Positions 45,322-57,049 are shown, counted from the stretch's first letter. The stretch: DNA of 64,000 bases from Tipula vernalis (GCA_958295665.1 OY282560.1:189072561-189136560); one strand, 5' to 3'. Numbers and translations: made by a program. The notes: a model not told the origin generated them from the letters alone.

Positions 45322-47925
45322 CTATATTAAATAGGGAATACTATGCTGAAACAAGGCGTATTCAATGTTTTGATGCTTATATGTTTTGATTGGAAATGGA
45401 GATAATAAATTAGTATATCTAATTATCATTGAATCGCAGCTTAATTTTTCTACGATACAAACACCTTTAGTATGTTCCAATTCTATTGTATACGTATTGC
45501 CAAAAAATGCAATTTTATTATAAGAAGCATTCACAAAAATATGAGTAATTTTTAAAGCAGCGATTAAATTTGTTTCATTAATAAATATAGGCAGCAATGT
45601 TTCGACTTCATATTCTATATCTCTGTATTTAGCTCGATTTGTTTCAAACGTATAATCTATTTTTTGCCCTTTGAATGTGGTAATGGTGATATTGGTAACA
45701 TAGTCTGCAATAATCTGATCAGAAAATCGTAATTTAAGAAAACTTTGATATAGTTGATGTCTCTCCGCTAGTAGTTTGGTGAGGTTTATGAAATTCCTTG
45801 CATTGTTTACAATTTTTTTAAAATACTGATGCTTACTCTCAAATCTAAGAGTTGAAAATTTATTTAGAGGTCCAAATTTTCTGATTAAATTTGGATAATG
45901 TTGTAAGTAATGATGTTTAGGAATTAAACCTTTATTAGGAAACATACTGATTCTTGCATTTAAATAACGATGTATCAAAAATTCCAGTTTACAAACTTGA
46001 TTATACGATATAGTATACGCAGATGATATTTGACATATTTGTATAAGATCCAGCAGCAATTCCCAAACACCATCTTTGTAATCAAAACGTTCCTCACAAT
46101 TAAGCACTATCAAAGGAAATATCATCAATAAAGTATAATTTTGATGTGCACTGCCAGTAATACGCTTGGTTTTCTCATTTATATTTGGAAATGACGTATT
46201 TAGTTTTAAGTATGTATTAATATAACGAGCATTCTGATTGAAAAGTTCAAATGAGAAATACCGTTTTGCAATAAAATGTTGAATATATAAATTTAGATCC
46301 TTCGCAATAATTCCTTCGTAAAGATCATGGGCTATACAAGGTGGTAATCCGGGATTACATATATGATAGTGTGTAAGTTCATTAAATGTACAATTTTGTT
46401 TTATTCCTCGGTAACTTTTTATTTCAAAATCACTAACTTCTTTGATGTCATTTACATACGTTTCAGGAGAGCGAAGTTCTTTAAGCATGTTGGCGGTCGT
46501 CTTAAACTCGGCCATTGTAATATAGCAATATCGACAAAAATATTGAGATGTGCTGAAATTTTCTAAAAATCCTCCTATTTGATGGGAACCCAAATTATCC
46601 CCACAAATAGCTATAAGAGAGCCGCAAATATTGCTGTTTGTTGATAGGGAAATCCCCTCATTTTCGAGGATTATCAAATCATGCACTAATTTTTAAAATA
46701 TTTAGTGGAATCCAAATGCTTTAACGTTCGACTCCTTACAAAGTAATACAAGTTGGATGTTATCGACTTTAGATCGATTATGTGGAAGAATATTTCCTAA
46801 AATAAAATAAACTCCCAAAATTTTGTGTTTTACTTTGGCCGAACCTAAAGGATTACACACTTCAAATGCATCCATGTACAATATAATTTCTAATATGTTT
46901 TCGCGGAAAAAAATATTGTTGCGGTAATTCAGGCCATCTGTGTAATCAACATAAATATCATTAATACTACATTTCTGGACGGCTAGTATTTGTTCTTTCA
47001 CAGATATATCTTTCATTAGCATCTTCAAAGTTTCTAGTATCGGAATGTATTGGTAATGGCAGTCTAAATGATGTCTATTTTTCCCCAAATTTATTTCAAG
47101 AGGTTTGACAAAATTTTCATTTTGCTTCAATGAATTTGTTCTTTTGTAAGTCGAATCCGTGATATCATCATTTTTTAGGTTAACTTTGCTTAAAACATTT
47201 TCATTGATTTCTTCGATAATGTTTTTTTTTAAGTTGTATTTAACATAGATTTTCTCCAACTCATTTTTGCACGATTCTTTACAGTTTTTGCATTCTTGTC
47301 GAATTTCATCAATAATTAATTTTATCACAGTTTCTGGAACATTATGTTTTATTTTCAGTTGCGAAATTAAGTCTTTAAAATTTAAACTATTAAATGAACT
47401 AAAATTGGCAATATTCGAAACTCCGTTTTGTTGATATCCACTAAGCGATTGGTGTACATCAACATCCTTTGCATTTTCTTTTAAATTAGAATTGTTTGCG
47501 ATTTCGTGCTCGTTTCGAGCAAACTTAAATAAATGTATTCGCCGTAAATGTGATCGGAATGACCAAATATTTTTAAAATAGGCCGAACATCTGGTTATCG
47601 GACACTGTACAGCAATGCCTTTGATTTTTAAATGGTTCACCACATGTCTTACTAATTCGAATTCAGAATTACAGCTAAATTTACAGTTTGGAATTTTGCA
47701 TAATATAATTTTTGCTTGATTTAGAGAAATAGTGTTTGTTTTAGACCTTAATTCTTCTGAGTGTTTCCTATATTTGTGTGACACATATGTATTATATTTA
47801 GAAAATTGTTCTTTGCAACAGTAGCAAAAAAATACTGCTGTCCTCGCAAATCGATGTGATGATATATGTTTTTCATAAATATTTGTATTTACAGTTTCAA
47901 AGGAACATACTAAACATGTAAACAT
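45322..47925 (-). pseudogene. C2H2-finger DDE transposase (CMC/EnSpm-like), two nonsense codons
   Basis: 867-codon minus reading frame with no intron. The N-terminus has four C2H2-type fingers (about residues 2-24, 32-56, 75-98 and 105-132; for example FTCLVCSFETVNTNIYEKH). The central and C-terminal catalytic part shows YMDAFEVCNPLGS, VYFILGNILPHNRSKVDNIQ, ICGDNLGSHQIGG, YFCRYC, PPCIAHDLYEGI, PKHHYLQHYPNLI and TLRFESKHQYFK. These are hallmark blocks of a widespread animal transposase group that I relate to CMC/EnSpm from the LGN and RFESKH motifs (moderate certainty). The ATG at 47925 is chosen because a UAG lies four codons upstream. Two TAA codons in the same frame (46702-46704 and about 46693-46695) are the only disruptions, falling within FGFH*IF*KLVHDL. 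The gene is probably recently dead, unless the stops are assembly errors. Confidence 0.88.
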
Positions 47926-49800
47926 CGTTGTCAACTAAAATATTTATCATAATAGAAAAATGGTAGAAATGTATAAGCCTCATTGACATTTATTGGTACA
48001 CAAAATTAATATAAATAGCTTTTTAAATTGTAGTCAATAAATACAATATATTTGTGATATTGATTACTCGGAAGCATTCTAAAAAATTAATCTAATGGCA
48101 AAATTGTTTTAGCTTACAAAGCTTGCGATAAACATCTATAAACGTCCTACGATTTTCATTATATTAATTCGCTATCAAAATTTTATTTGGTTTTAGCTTT
48201 TATCCAAGAATCCCGGTACATTGTTTGCTTCTTAGTAGTTTTCTATATATTGAAGCTAATCAAAATTATCATCAATATTCTTTTTATATAGTATTCGAAT
48301 TTTAATATGTTAATAATTCCAAAAAATATTGTAAATTAAAATAGTATATTAAAATTGTGTACAAAATTATATTTTTGTATTCTCACCAACATTACGGACT
48401 ATTATTTATTAGTTTGACGGACATTAGTTCAAATTAATTTTATTGTAACTATAGGACTTGATATTTAACGATTGTTTTATACTTACGCTTGATTTTATCG
48501 CAATATTAAAATAAAATAATTTTTTTCTTGTTTGCAAGCTCAAAACACACAACTGCACAGGTTAAATTCACGGAATATACTAACAAATAACAATCTAAGT
48601 AACGGCGGCGTGCTCTTAATATGACAAATAAAGTAAAAATAAATCTTTTGTGTAATATTACAACGTTTTAAATGTAAAATTGCTTGAAGTGGAGAGTTGA
48701 AATCCTAATTTTGTTAAATAACGGGTTTAAGTTGAAAGCAAAAATCATATTATGCATATAACAGACTGGGATAACTACTTTTAAGTTATTGCCTTTTTAA
48801 AAATGAAACAGAGATACTAAATACTCAAAACTCATAAATAATATTATATTCTCTTATTTGTATTACTCAAAAAAGGAAATAATAAAATGTGTTAAACCGT
48901 TTAATAGACAAATTTCGTATTACATTATACATCATTCTATTCGTACAATCATAATCTTCTGACTTTACCATCATTATGTTGATAATTGATTTTGATTTCA
49001 TTTAAATTTTTGGTTTAGGAATTTTGTTTTCTTATTAAATGCGTTATGATTTTAAATACAAATTTGTAAAAAAATCTGCTTAAAATAAAACAATATGCGC
49101 GTGTGTGATACAAAACTCGGGCAGAATTTTGTTAAAATTTAAAATAAGAAACAAAATGTAGTTTTAACTATTTTTAAAAAATATTTAGGTATTTCTATTC
49201 CTAAATAGTAATTTCTGCGAACGTTTGTTCATTTATTCGCATAGCAATACGCGTTTATTGTGAATATTCATTAACGGATTTTAATTACTTTAGATCTAGC
49301 GAGTACGAAGGGTAAAGTTCTCATTCAACAATTTATGAAAATGATTTCTCATGTTTATTTTTGAATTAAGATTTATAGTGGATTTCAACCAAACGTTTTC
49401 CCAAATTGTGCACTACTTCTTTTTCCAATTTTTTGTCTGGTAATAGCGTTTCCTAAAATTACTTATTTCGTGTGTATTTTTACAAGGAACACATTGCGTT
49501 AAGACGACATATTATTTGTGAATAATAGAATATGCTAAACTACAAAGTTAATGTAAGGAGCTGCATCGATTATCATTTTGATTTTACTACAACGGTTGAA
49601 TATTTAGTACACCAAAGCAAGATTGCTATTAAAGTATGACTAATTTTAACATCAAAGAAGTAATGACTAGTAAAACTACACGGTTTCGCAGGTTGTACTA
49701 TTTTTTTTTAAATATTTATGTAATTTTACAGTGAAACAATTTCATTACAACTTAAATGTTGTAAAAAAAACAAGGAAAATTACACATTTTTTTTACTGTG
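47926..49800 (-). other. 5' non-coding region of the 7.8-kb transposon
   Basis: AT-rich with no credible ORF. It holds the 5' end and copies of the subterminal GTAATTTTACA motif near 49671-49790. The promoter for the transposase is expected here, but I cannot point to it. Confidence 0.5.
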
Positions 49801-50105
49801 TAGTTCACAATTATTTTGGAATCGAATTAAATGATTATTACAAATAATCTATCGCTCAATTCAAGGCTAGCTATTTGGCCCTAGGGCTATCAGTCACACC
49901 AAAAGTACATGCAGTATTTTATCATATAGAAGATTTTTGTGAAGGCCATAGAAGAGGGTTGGGGTTTTACAGTGAACAGGCCATGGAGACAGTGCATTCT
50001 GATTTCAAGACAATGTGGAAGAAATATCAAGTTTCTGAAAACCACTCAGATTATAATGATAAATTAATGAGAGATGTAATTGAATATAATAGTTACCACA
50101 TATAA
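49801..50105 (+). pseudogene. Transposase-like protein of the outer element, C-terminal part
   Basis: Continues the protein cut at 42000. Across the insertion the sense passes from FDCV to VHNYFGIELND, then YLALGLSVTPKVHAVFYHIE, EGHRRGLGFYSEQAMETVH and a final YNSYHI stop. The 7800 bp between the halves are bounded by a TA duplication, so the break is an insertion. One in-frame stop remains near 49843. Confidence 0.8.
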
Positions 50106-50540
50106 TTAATTGAATCAAACTTGAATTAATGTTACTGAAATAAAGGTTTTTATTCTTCTCGACCTTCATGAGTTTTGATTTGTTTGAAATAATTCATTAT
50201 ATCCCCACGTATGTGTTTAGAAAACATCTGTCGACAAAGAGAGAAATAATTCACAGATTAGCAACCTTTTGACCTGTACTTTTCTGCATTCTCTTCCTGA
50301 GACCTCCTTCCTTTCCCTTTCCTTCTCTTTCGATCTGGAATCCTCCGGAAGGGCATACAAAATAAGATATTTCACTTTTTCAGACCAAAAAACCGTTTTT
50401 TTGGTTCCAATTTTCGAATTTTGGCGCGAAAATGTAAACTGGTCGGTGGATGATTTCAAAAAAACTATTATATTATTTGTTAGACCTTAGGGAACATGAT
50501 GCCATAAAAAAACAGAAGTGCAAGCACTTTTATCCGTGAT

Positions 50541-50682
50541 TGTCCATTGAGCTCGTCAAGAAAATGACAACTTGAACGGAGTTAAAAATATGGTATCTCT
50601 CTTTGTGTCCAGCGAGATAATATATTTTTAGCTCGGTTTTTAACTCCGTCAAGTTGTAATTTTTTGACGAGCTCAATGGACA
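50541..50682. mobile_element. 142-bp foldback MITE in the right TIR
   Basis: TGTCCATTGAGCTCGTCAA at the start is mirrored by TTGACGAGCTCAATGGACA at the end. The arms extend about 50 bp (ACAACTTGA..CGGAGTTAAAAA). The left TIR of the outer element lacks this segment, so it arrived after the outer element. Confidence 0.87.
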
Positions 50683-50701
50683 AATCTGGTGAATCAACCT
50701 T

Positions 50702-52559
50702 AAAACTCGAATGTGTAATTGTGTATACATATTTTTAAACTCTATTATTAAACAAATTTTATAAATTTAGAAACTAAACTAAATATGTTTTAACAACAAG
50801 AAGTGTACGTTGAAACATATGACGTAAAACTTCAAACCACAGCCGCCTCTTTTGATTAAGATAGAAATGCCGCGCGTGGTCGGTAGACTATATACCACAA
50901 AACCATTTTGGACAAATAAAAGTGATAATAAAATCTAATTTTAACCTTCACAGAGTCTCTTCTTCAGATCATAAACAATTATTATTGGGTGGCCGTGTCC
51001 TTTCAAAATATCAAAATAAATAAATAAATACAACTTATATACAAAAGAAAAACCAGATCATATAATTAAGAAGTTTTTAACATAATTTTGTTACTTTTTT
51101 GTATTCATATTTTTTTATTTTCGATGGTCAAATTATATTTAGGCTACATTTAGTTATGATTTGTAATCGCAAAGGCGATATTATTTTGCCATAAATACAT
51201 TTTGTACTTTATTACACTTTTATCAATCTGGCTGCAGATACAGTTTTCGTAATTTTGTGTGTGAAATTTGAACAGAATTTTTATTTTAATTTAAATAAAA
51301 TAAAACCGGCTTTTAAGAAAATTAAACATTCAATAATACATATATATACGAGTATGTAATGTATGTAAGAACGGTAGCTGACATCAGATGAATGTGTTAA
51401 AATTAACACTTTACATTGAAAAAAATAAAAATAAATAAAAATTGTGTTTTACTAAAATTATATAAATAATTCAGCGTATTTAGATGATGACATGCGGTGA
51501 TGATGAGACCGCGTCACGACACACGATCAACCAAAAATGTATACGACCCAAAAAAAATTCCACGCATGCATACACATATTGGATTAAATTCTATACAATT
51601 AGTCAACTAAATGTTTTTATTAACAATAAATAATTTAATTTTTTTTTTGTTAACCGTGTACGATTTGAGAATAAAAATAAAAACTAAATAAAGCATATTT
51701 AATTATGGCATAAAAAAACTAACATAAATTATGTCCTTTACACAATACAAAAAAAAAAAAAACAGATATTATTTTTAATTTTGAATATGCTTTACTGTTA
51801 TTATTATTAATTTATTTATAAATAATTGCATTCGTTTATATTTCATAAACCAAAATTGTATGTATGTGGTAAAGTGTTTGAGGTTACTGAATTGTACACA
51901 CAGTGGCACAAATTAAAACTTTTAGCGATGTTATGAAATATTTTAGCAGATTTTAATTTTATTCAAATATTTACTATTGCGCTTAAATTATTTGGACACA
52001 ATTTAAACTTAAGTCATATTCATTTCGTCTGTATTTTTGGCGGATTATTGTAAAATGTAATATCTTGATTGAATTAAATGTCATTGTTAATTGTGTGTTA
52101 AAAATGCACGAAAAGCAGCATCGCATGTTTTGTGTGATAATTTCGATAATAATAAAAATTAAATTAATGACAACATTGTTGCCGCTATTTCTGCTCAAAA
52201 AGAACAGATACCTTCAATCAAGAATAAACTTAAACGTAATTGCAACAAAAAGCATGCTGTAATACACGTATAAACCAACACATCAATGTTATAATTGGCA
52301 TAGCAACAGGGGGTACTACATCTAATGGAGCCAACCCACTTTGAAAATGGATCTTCTTATCTCAATTACAACCAACCATTACTGACAGTGATTTCAAAAA
52401 TTGTATAAAAAATAACCTGCGCATTATGGATGCCAATTGTACACGTTTTGATAAAAATGCTGGATATGCTCATATAAGGTTGCTACTTTTTAAAATATTT
52501 TCTTAATCCTTATTCTTTTACCTTTTACATCAGCCCAATTTTATATTTTTCAGATAAAA
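50702..52559. other. No gene seen
   Basis: AT-rich DNA with A/T runs (51000-51120, 51280-51480 and 51700-51840). ORFs at 51983-52198 and 52065-52262 are chance. No repeat structure recognised. Confidence 0.5.
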
Positions 52560-52785
52560 ACTTTTTTTTATATTTGCACAAATGCACCACCATTTTCAAA
52601 AAATTCCCAAATTTTTGACCAACTGTACCTTTTGCAACAACAACAACAAAAAATTGAGTACTATAAAAATTTTTTTTGTACCCAGTACATTGAAATCATA
52701 AAAATCACAAAATTAAAACATGACTTCCGGTCCCATATGTAGAATTTTTGATTTCACGAATTTTTCACCATATATGTGCATATAT
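52560..52785 (+). repeat. Isolated end sequence of the Tigger family
   Basis: Similar to both ends of the element at 26440-29400. Shared text includes AAATTTTTGACC..CTGTACC, AACAACAACAACAAAAAATT, AAAACATGACTTCCGG.CCCATAT and TTTTTGATTTCACGAATTTT followed by CACCATATAT. It is probably a solo or truncated end of a related copy. No partner end is seen nearby. Confidence 0.65.
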
Positions 52786-53983
52786 ATACGGTAATTGAAG
52801 CATCGGTTCCATATATTGTTAATGATGTTAACCATAAGTCGATGGAGAACAATCTGAATCAATCGGAACTCTTATTGTCTAATTCAACTCTACAAATAAT
52901 TTTGTGTCTAAGTTTTATGATTTAAACGTGCAGATTTTGACAGCCTGATTTTATATTTCTCATCGCAAAAGATTCAACAATGCTTCTATTAAATTGGCCT
53001 TTTCGCCTTTACCTAAGGAATTTGAATGCATTCACAAAATAGTTTATAAGAACTATATCAATAATGTTAAAAACGATTTGAAATTAAATCCCAAATCGTT
53101 TTGAAACTTTGTTCAGACTTAGGAGAAAAACATACGGTCTTTCGTCGACAATGTTTTACAATAATGTTACTGGCAATAATTCTGTGAATATAGCCAACTA
53201 ATTTGGTTCTTTCTTCCAAAATAAAAATACTTTTAAACTTGACAATGTTGATGAGGGAATATTTGCGGGTATATCTTGTATCACTTAGTTATGTATTGGC
53301 TTTTCCTTTGCCAATATTATTCATAATGGATCACTTTCTTCGAGTATTTTTCCAACTGTCTGGAAATCCTCTCATATCGTTCCTATATCTTCATATCAGG
53401 TAAAAGGAACGATACCTCTAATTATAGGGGCATTTCTATACTATCAGCTATCTCTAAATTATTCGAATCAATTGTTTGTGAAGACATGTATTTTGGACTG
53501 CAGTAATTATTTGTAGTTGACGAACAACATGGATTTGTCCGTGGTAAATCTACTGTGGCGAACTTAATAGAATTTTCGAAACGTGCTTTGGCGGTGATTG
53601 AGGTTAAGGCTCAACTTGACGTCATTTATGCTGACTTTAGCAAGGCGCTTGATTCGATCAACCACGTTATTGCATTGGAAAAATTAAAATTTTTTGGTAT
53701 TGCTCATAATTTGATAAAATAGATTGATTCTAACTCTAACTTAGTTTTTATAATCCGGTTAAAGTGCGTTCGGGTGAATACATGGCTTCCATCTTGGACT
53801 CCTTATCTTCATTCTATTCTTAAACGATATCACCAATTGTATCAAATCCGCTCATTGTCTAATTTATGCTGATGACCTAAACATATTTACGCCTGTACAT
53901 AATGCGCATGACCCAATATTAATTTACAGAAGGATATTGATGCAATAAGCCATTGGCATGAAAAAAATCTGTTATTTTTTAAT

Positions 53984-55615
53984 TTTTTTTTTTTTTTTTT
54001 TTTTTTTTCCTTTATTTAATATTACAACTGATTTACAAATCATTTAGTAATTTATCTTTCTTAAATGAAGATTCACATTTGACGGGCAGTAGCCCAATGG
54101 TTACTCCCTTTGAATTTACATAGTAATTATTTTTCTCTATCCTAATGAAATACAACTGCCTAATTCCAAAGGTTTCTGCCTTTGAAGTCTTCTTACTGCA
54201 TTGGTGGTATCCAACAAACTTCGTATGTCTGCATTTTGGTGCCGAGATATCCGCTGAATGTGTTTCTTCGCATGATTTTGTATTTCTTCACTTACATATT
54301 CCATGTTTAAGTCCCTATGGAGGTTATCATTTCTAATGTACCATGGTGCGTTTACAATGCCACGCAGCACTTTGTTTTGAAAACATTGAATCATTTGTAC
54401 ATTTGTTTCCTTGGTACAACCCCAAAGTTGAATACCGTAGGTCCATACTGGTTTAAGTATTTGCTGATATAATAGCAATTTGTTATGTATTGTAAGCTCA
54501 GAGTTTCTACCTATTAGCCAATACATTTTCCTATATTTAATGTTCAATTCTTCTTTATTCTTTTTAACATGCTCTTTCCATCTAAGCTTGCAATCGAGAG
54601 TCATGCCGAGGTATTTGGCTGTATTTGCATTTGGAACCGGCCTTGAATTAAGTTTCACTGGAATCCAGTTAACTTTCTGGTTTGTGAAGTTTACGTGAAC
54701 CGATTTTGCTTCGTTTAGGCTAATGCGCTATTTCTTTGTCCAGCTACTCACTGTGTCGGTTGCTTTTTGAAGTTTGGTCGTTGCTTCTGATATACACTTT
54801 CCAGTCGCCAGAATAGCTGTATCGTCTGCAAATGTTGCTATGGTGGCACCTTCTGTATTTGGCATATCTCTGGTGTACAGGATGTACAATATAGGACCCA
54901 GTACGCTACCCTGTGGTATGCCTGCTGATATTCTCTTTAGTTCAGAGTACTCTCGGTTATATTTTACACGGAAATGTCGGTCTGCGATATAAGATTTAAG
55001 AATTTGATAGAATTGCTTTGGTAGATCTCGATGCAATTTAAATTCAAGTCCTTTGTGCCAAACTTTGTCGAAAGCTTGTGCTACATCTACCAAGATGCTG
55101 GAGCATATCTTCTTATTCTCAAGTGAGTCTTCGATTATATCCGTTATTCTGTGAACTTGTTCTATCGTAGAGTGATTTTCTCTAAATCCAAATTGGTGTG
55201 GTGGAATCAAATTCCTCTCTTCTATTATTCGCTTGAGTCTCTTGAGCAGTAATTTTTCAAATAATTTTGAAATTACAGGAAGTAGTGAAATCGGTCTGTA
55301 CGACTTTTTATCGTTCGCTGGTTTGCCTGGTTTGGGGATCATAATTACTTCAGCAACCTTCCATTGCCGTGGGACATATTTTAGTCTGAAGACAGCATTG
55401 ATAATTTGAACCAATTTTCGTAGTCCCTTCTCGGGAATGGCTTTTACCACTTGTCCAGTAATTAAATCATATCCTGGAGCTTTTTTTGCGTTCAAATTAC
55501 ACTTGATCTCATTTTTTAATTCCTGTAATGTTATACACATCGAATATTATATTCATCAATTTTGCTAACTGTTATTATGTTTTCATCTGCTGTTTGCCTA
55601 GGTAATGGTTGAAAG
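53984..55615 (-). mobile_element. 5'-truncated Jockey-type retroposon with poly(A) tail and target duplication
   Basis: The insertion is flanked by TGTTATTTTTTAAT (53970-53983) and TGTTATTTTTGAAT (55616-55629), a 14-bp duplication with one difference. The tail is a T run on plus (53984-54009), that is, poly(A) on the minus strand. The copy is truncated at its 5' end, as is usual for target-primed insertion. It carries the RT pseudogene at 54137-55540. Confidence 0.92.
54137..55540 (-). pseudogene. Jockey-clade reverse transcriptase, 3' part of ORF2
   Basis: Almost continuous minus reading frame covering most of the RT domain and the C-terminal region. It reads NAKKAPGYDLITGQVVKAIP, PRQWKVAEVIMIPKPGK, YRPISLLPVISKLFEKLLLK, HQFGFRENHSTIEQVHRI and SILVDVAQAFDKVWHKGL with the catalytic aspartate. 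Next are IPQGSVLGPILYILYTRDMP and TFADDTAIL (catalytic FADD). After one TAG at 54728-54730 comes AKYLGMTLDCKLRWKEHV, then TYGIQLWGCTKETNVQMIQ. A single-base frame change near 55535 cuts the upstream part (FQPLPRQTADENII). It is the best preserved RT in the window and therefore young. The endonuclease and ORF1 are missing through 5' truncation. Confidence 0.93.
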
Positions 55616-56279
55616 GTGTTATTTTTGAATAGCAAAAAATGTAAAGTTATGTCATTTACCCGCTCGCCGTTGTCATAATGAAGTAAGAGATCTTGAAGCC
55701 ATGTTTACACAAATCTTTTCATTGAATCGGCATATTGATTTGATAATAGCAAAACCATATATTGGGATATTGGGATTTCTTAAACGAGCCGTGAAAGAGT
55801 TCAATAACCCAAAGGTTTTTATCATATTACATCAGTCTCTTGTCCGTTCGCAACTTGAATATGTGTCTTGTGACAATGACAACGCTAGTCATATTAGTAG
55901 AATCGAAACGGTACAAAAAAAATTCCAATACCAATTTGACCATCGAAAGTCACGGTGGGAGAATGTTAGGGATCTGCCTTCTTATGTCGATAGACACAAA
56001 ACTTTAAAGCTTGAGCCACTTGTAATTCGCCGTCAGCATGCCGATACCATTTTCGTTTCCGATCTTCTAAATGGCAATACCCAGAGCTTATTCTTATTAA
56101 TGAATCTTGGATTATATGCTTCGGATAGGAGTTTAAGATCTCGATACCTTTTGAAAACTGAATTTCGTAGGACCAATTATGGAGACAACGGCCCTTTGAA
56201 TCTGATATCTAAGTCATCTAATGAATTGAGTAAGTTTTGTGGTTCCTAATTAATTTTTGATTAAAAATAAATAATGAAA

Positions 56280-56880
56280 TGTAGTCCACGCACTCCAAGA
56301 GTTCCAATAAATCTTTTGTCGAAGAAAATATTTCGTTATAATTGAATGGTGCTTCAATTTCATGAAATTTTCAAACTTTGCTTTAATATTTAAATTTCAA
56401 AAATTTTAAAATTCGAGAAATTTCTTGAAGTTTTTAAAATTTGTCAAAATTTTGTAAATATGTTAATCTCTTTCATTAATCTCAGCACTGCTTGGAAAAA
56501 CAACAAAACCAACTTAAATTTCTTCAAGTTTATGACAATTTGAAATTTAACAGTTTAAAATTTTTTTGGAGTTCATAAACTTTAACGAAAATTTTTAAAT
56601 TTCATAAAATTTCTTGAATAATTTAGAACTCTAAAATACTTACTTGAAAATAATAACTTAATTCTTAAACTATTGGATAATTTCAAATTTCTGTAAAATA
56701 CTAATTTTTTAAATTACTTATGAACTTGGCAAAATTCTTGAAATTTAAAACGAAATTCTTATTGACATTCTCTAAAAATTTGAAACCCTAATATTTTCGG
56801 AATCTTAAAATTATTTGAATTTCAAGAAATTATTAAATCTTTTTCAAATATTTGAAATTCTTGATTTTTCGTAACTGCAG
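56280..56880. repeat. Degenerate AAATTTC / GAAATTT-rich block
   Basis: The words AAATTTC, GAAATTT, CTTGAAATTT and TTTAAAATT recur many times on both strands without a fixed period. Low-complexity DNA downstream of the CR1-like element. Confidence 0.55.
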
Positions 56881-57049
56881 TGCCGTTTTCACTTTCTGGT
56901 AAAGAAAGTGTAAGGAGTTAGGGGTCATGATAATTTTACAAATCAAAATTTTAAAGGCAAATTGGCCATTTCTGGAAAGTTTCTACTTGACTTGTGTGCC
57001 TTTTGGATATCTGTATATTTGTTTTCAACCCTAAAAAATGAGTTGTACA

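Larger units (their letters stand above)
42001..49800 (-). mobile_element. 7800-bp two-gene DNA transposon (CMC/EnSpm-like) with TA duplication
   Basis: Ends CACAGTAAAAAA.TT (42001) and its complement TTTTTTACTGTG (to 49800), flanked by TA (41999-42000 and 49801-49802). The flanking coding sequence reads through once the element is removed, which fixes the boundaries. The motif GTAATTTTACAC or its complement recurs in the end regions (about 42021, 42091, 42132, 42239, 42343 and 49671, 49731, 49774), like the subterminal arrays of CACTA elements. Two genes on minus: a C2H2-finger transposase (45322-47925) and a CIDE-N protein gene (42790-45251). About 1.87 kb upstream of the transposase is non-coding. 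Confidence 0.9.
39994..50701 (+). mobile_element. Outer DNA transposon with long TIRs, split by a 7.8-kb insertion
   Basis: The left end AAGGTTGATTCACCAGAT (39994-40011) is mirrored exactly at 50684-50701. After a short dissimilar part the inverted similarity resumes over more than 200 bp: AAAGTGCTTGCAC, TTATGGCATCATGTTCCCTA, AAATCATCCACCGACCAGTT, AATTCGAAAATTGGAACC, GGTCTGAAAAAGTGAAATAT and GTCTCAGGAAGAGAATGCAG. Without the insertion (42001-49800) the element is about 2.9 kb. It carries one transposase-like pseudogene in two halves. The right TIR also holds a 142-bp MITE (50541-50682). Confidence 0.88.
52930..56250 (+). pseudogene. CR1-like non-LTR reverse transcriptase, split by a Jockey insertion
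   Basis: Plus-strand ORF2 remains. The EN-RT linker is near 52990-53190 (FYNNVTGNNSVNIAN). RT begins at 53400 (RNDTSNYRGISILSAISKLF), then EQHGFVRGKSTVANLIEFS and LDVIYADFSKALDSINHV with the first catalytic aspartate. The YADD box is near 53868. The frame HEKNLLFFN breaks at 53983, resumes at 55616 and continues SKKCKVMSFTRS. The C-terminal part (55701-56249) carries HIDLIIAKPYIGILGFLKRA, RSQLEYVS and DRHKTLKLEPLVIRRQHADT, then FRRTNYGDNGPLN. Frameshifts and stops occur throughout. The coding sense crosses the inserted element exactly. Confidence 0.88.

Noticed and set aside
46363..46566. Plus ORFs within 43.4-47.9 kb
   Set aside because: They are antisense shadows of the transposase frame on minus.
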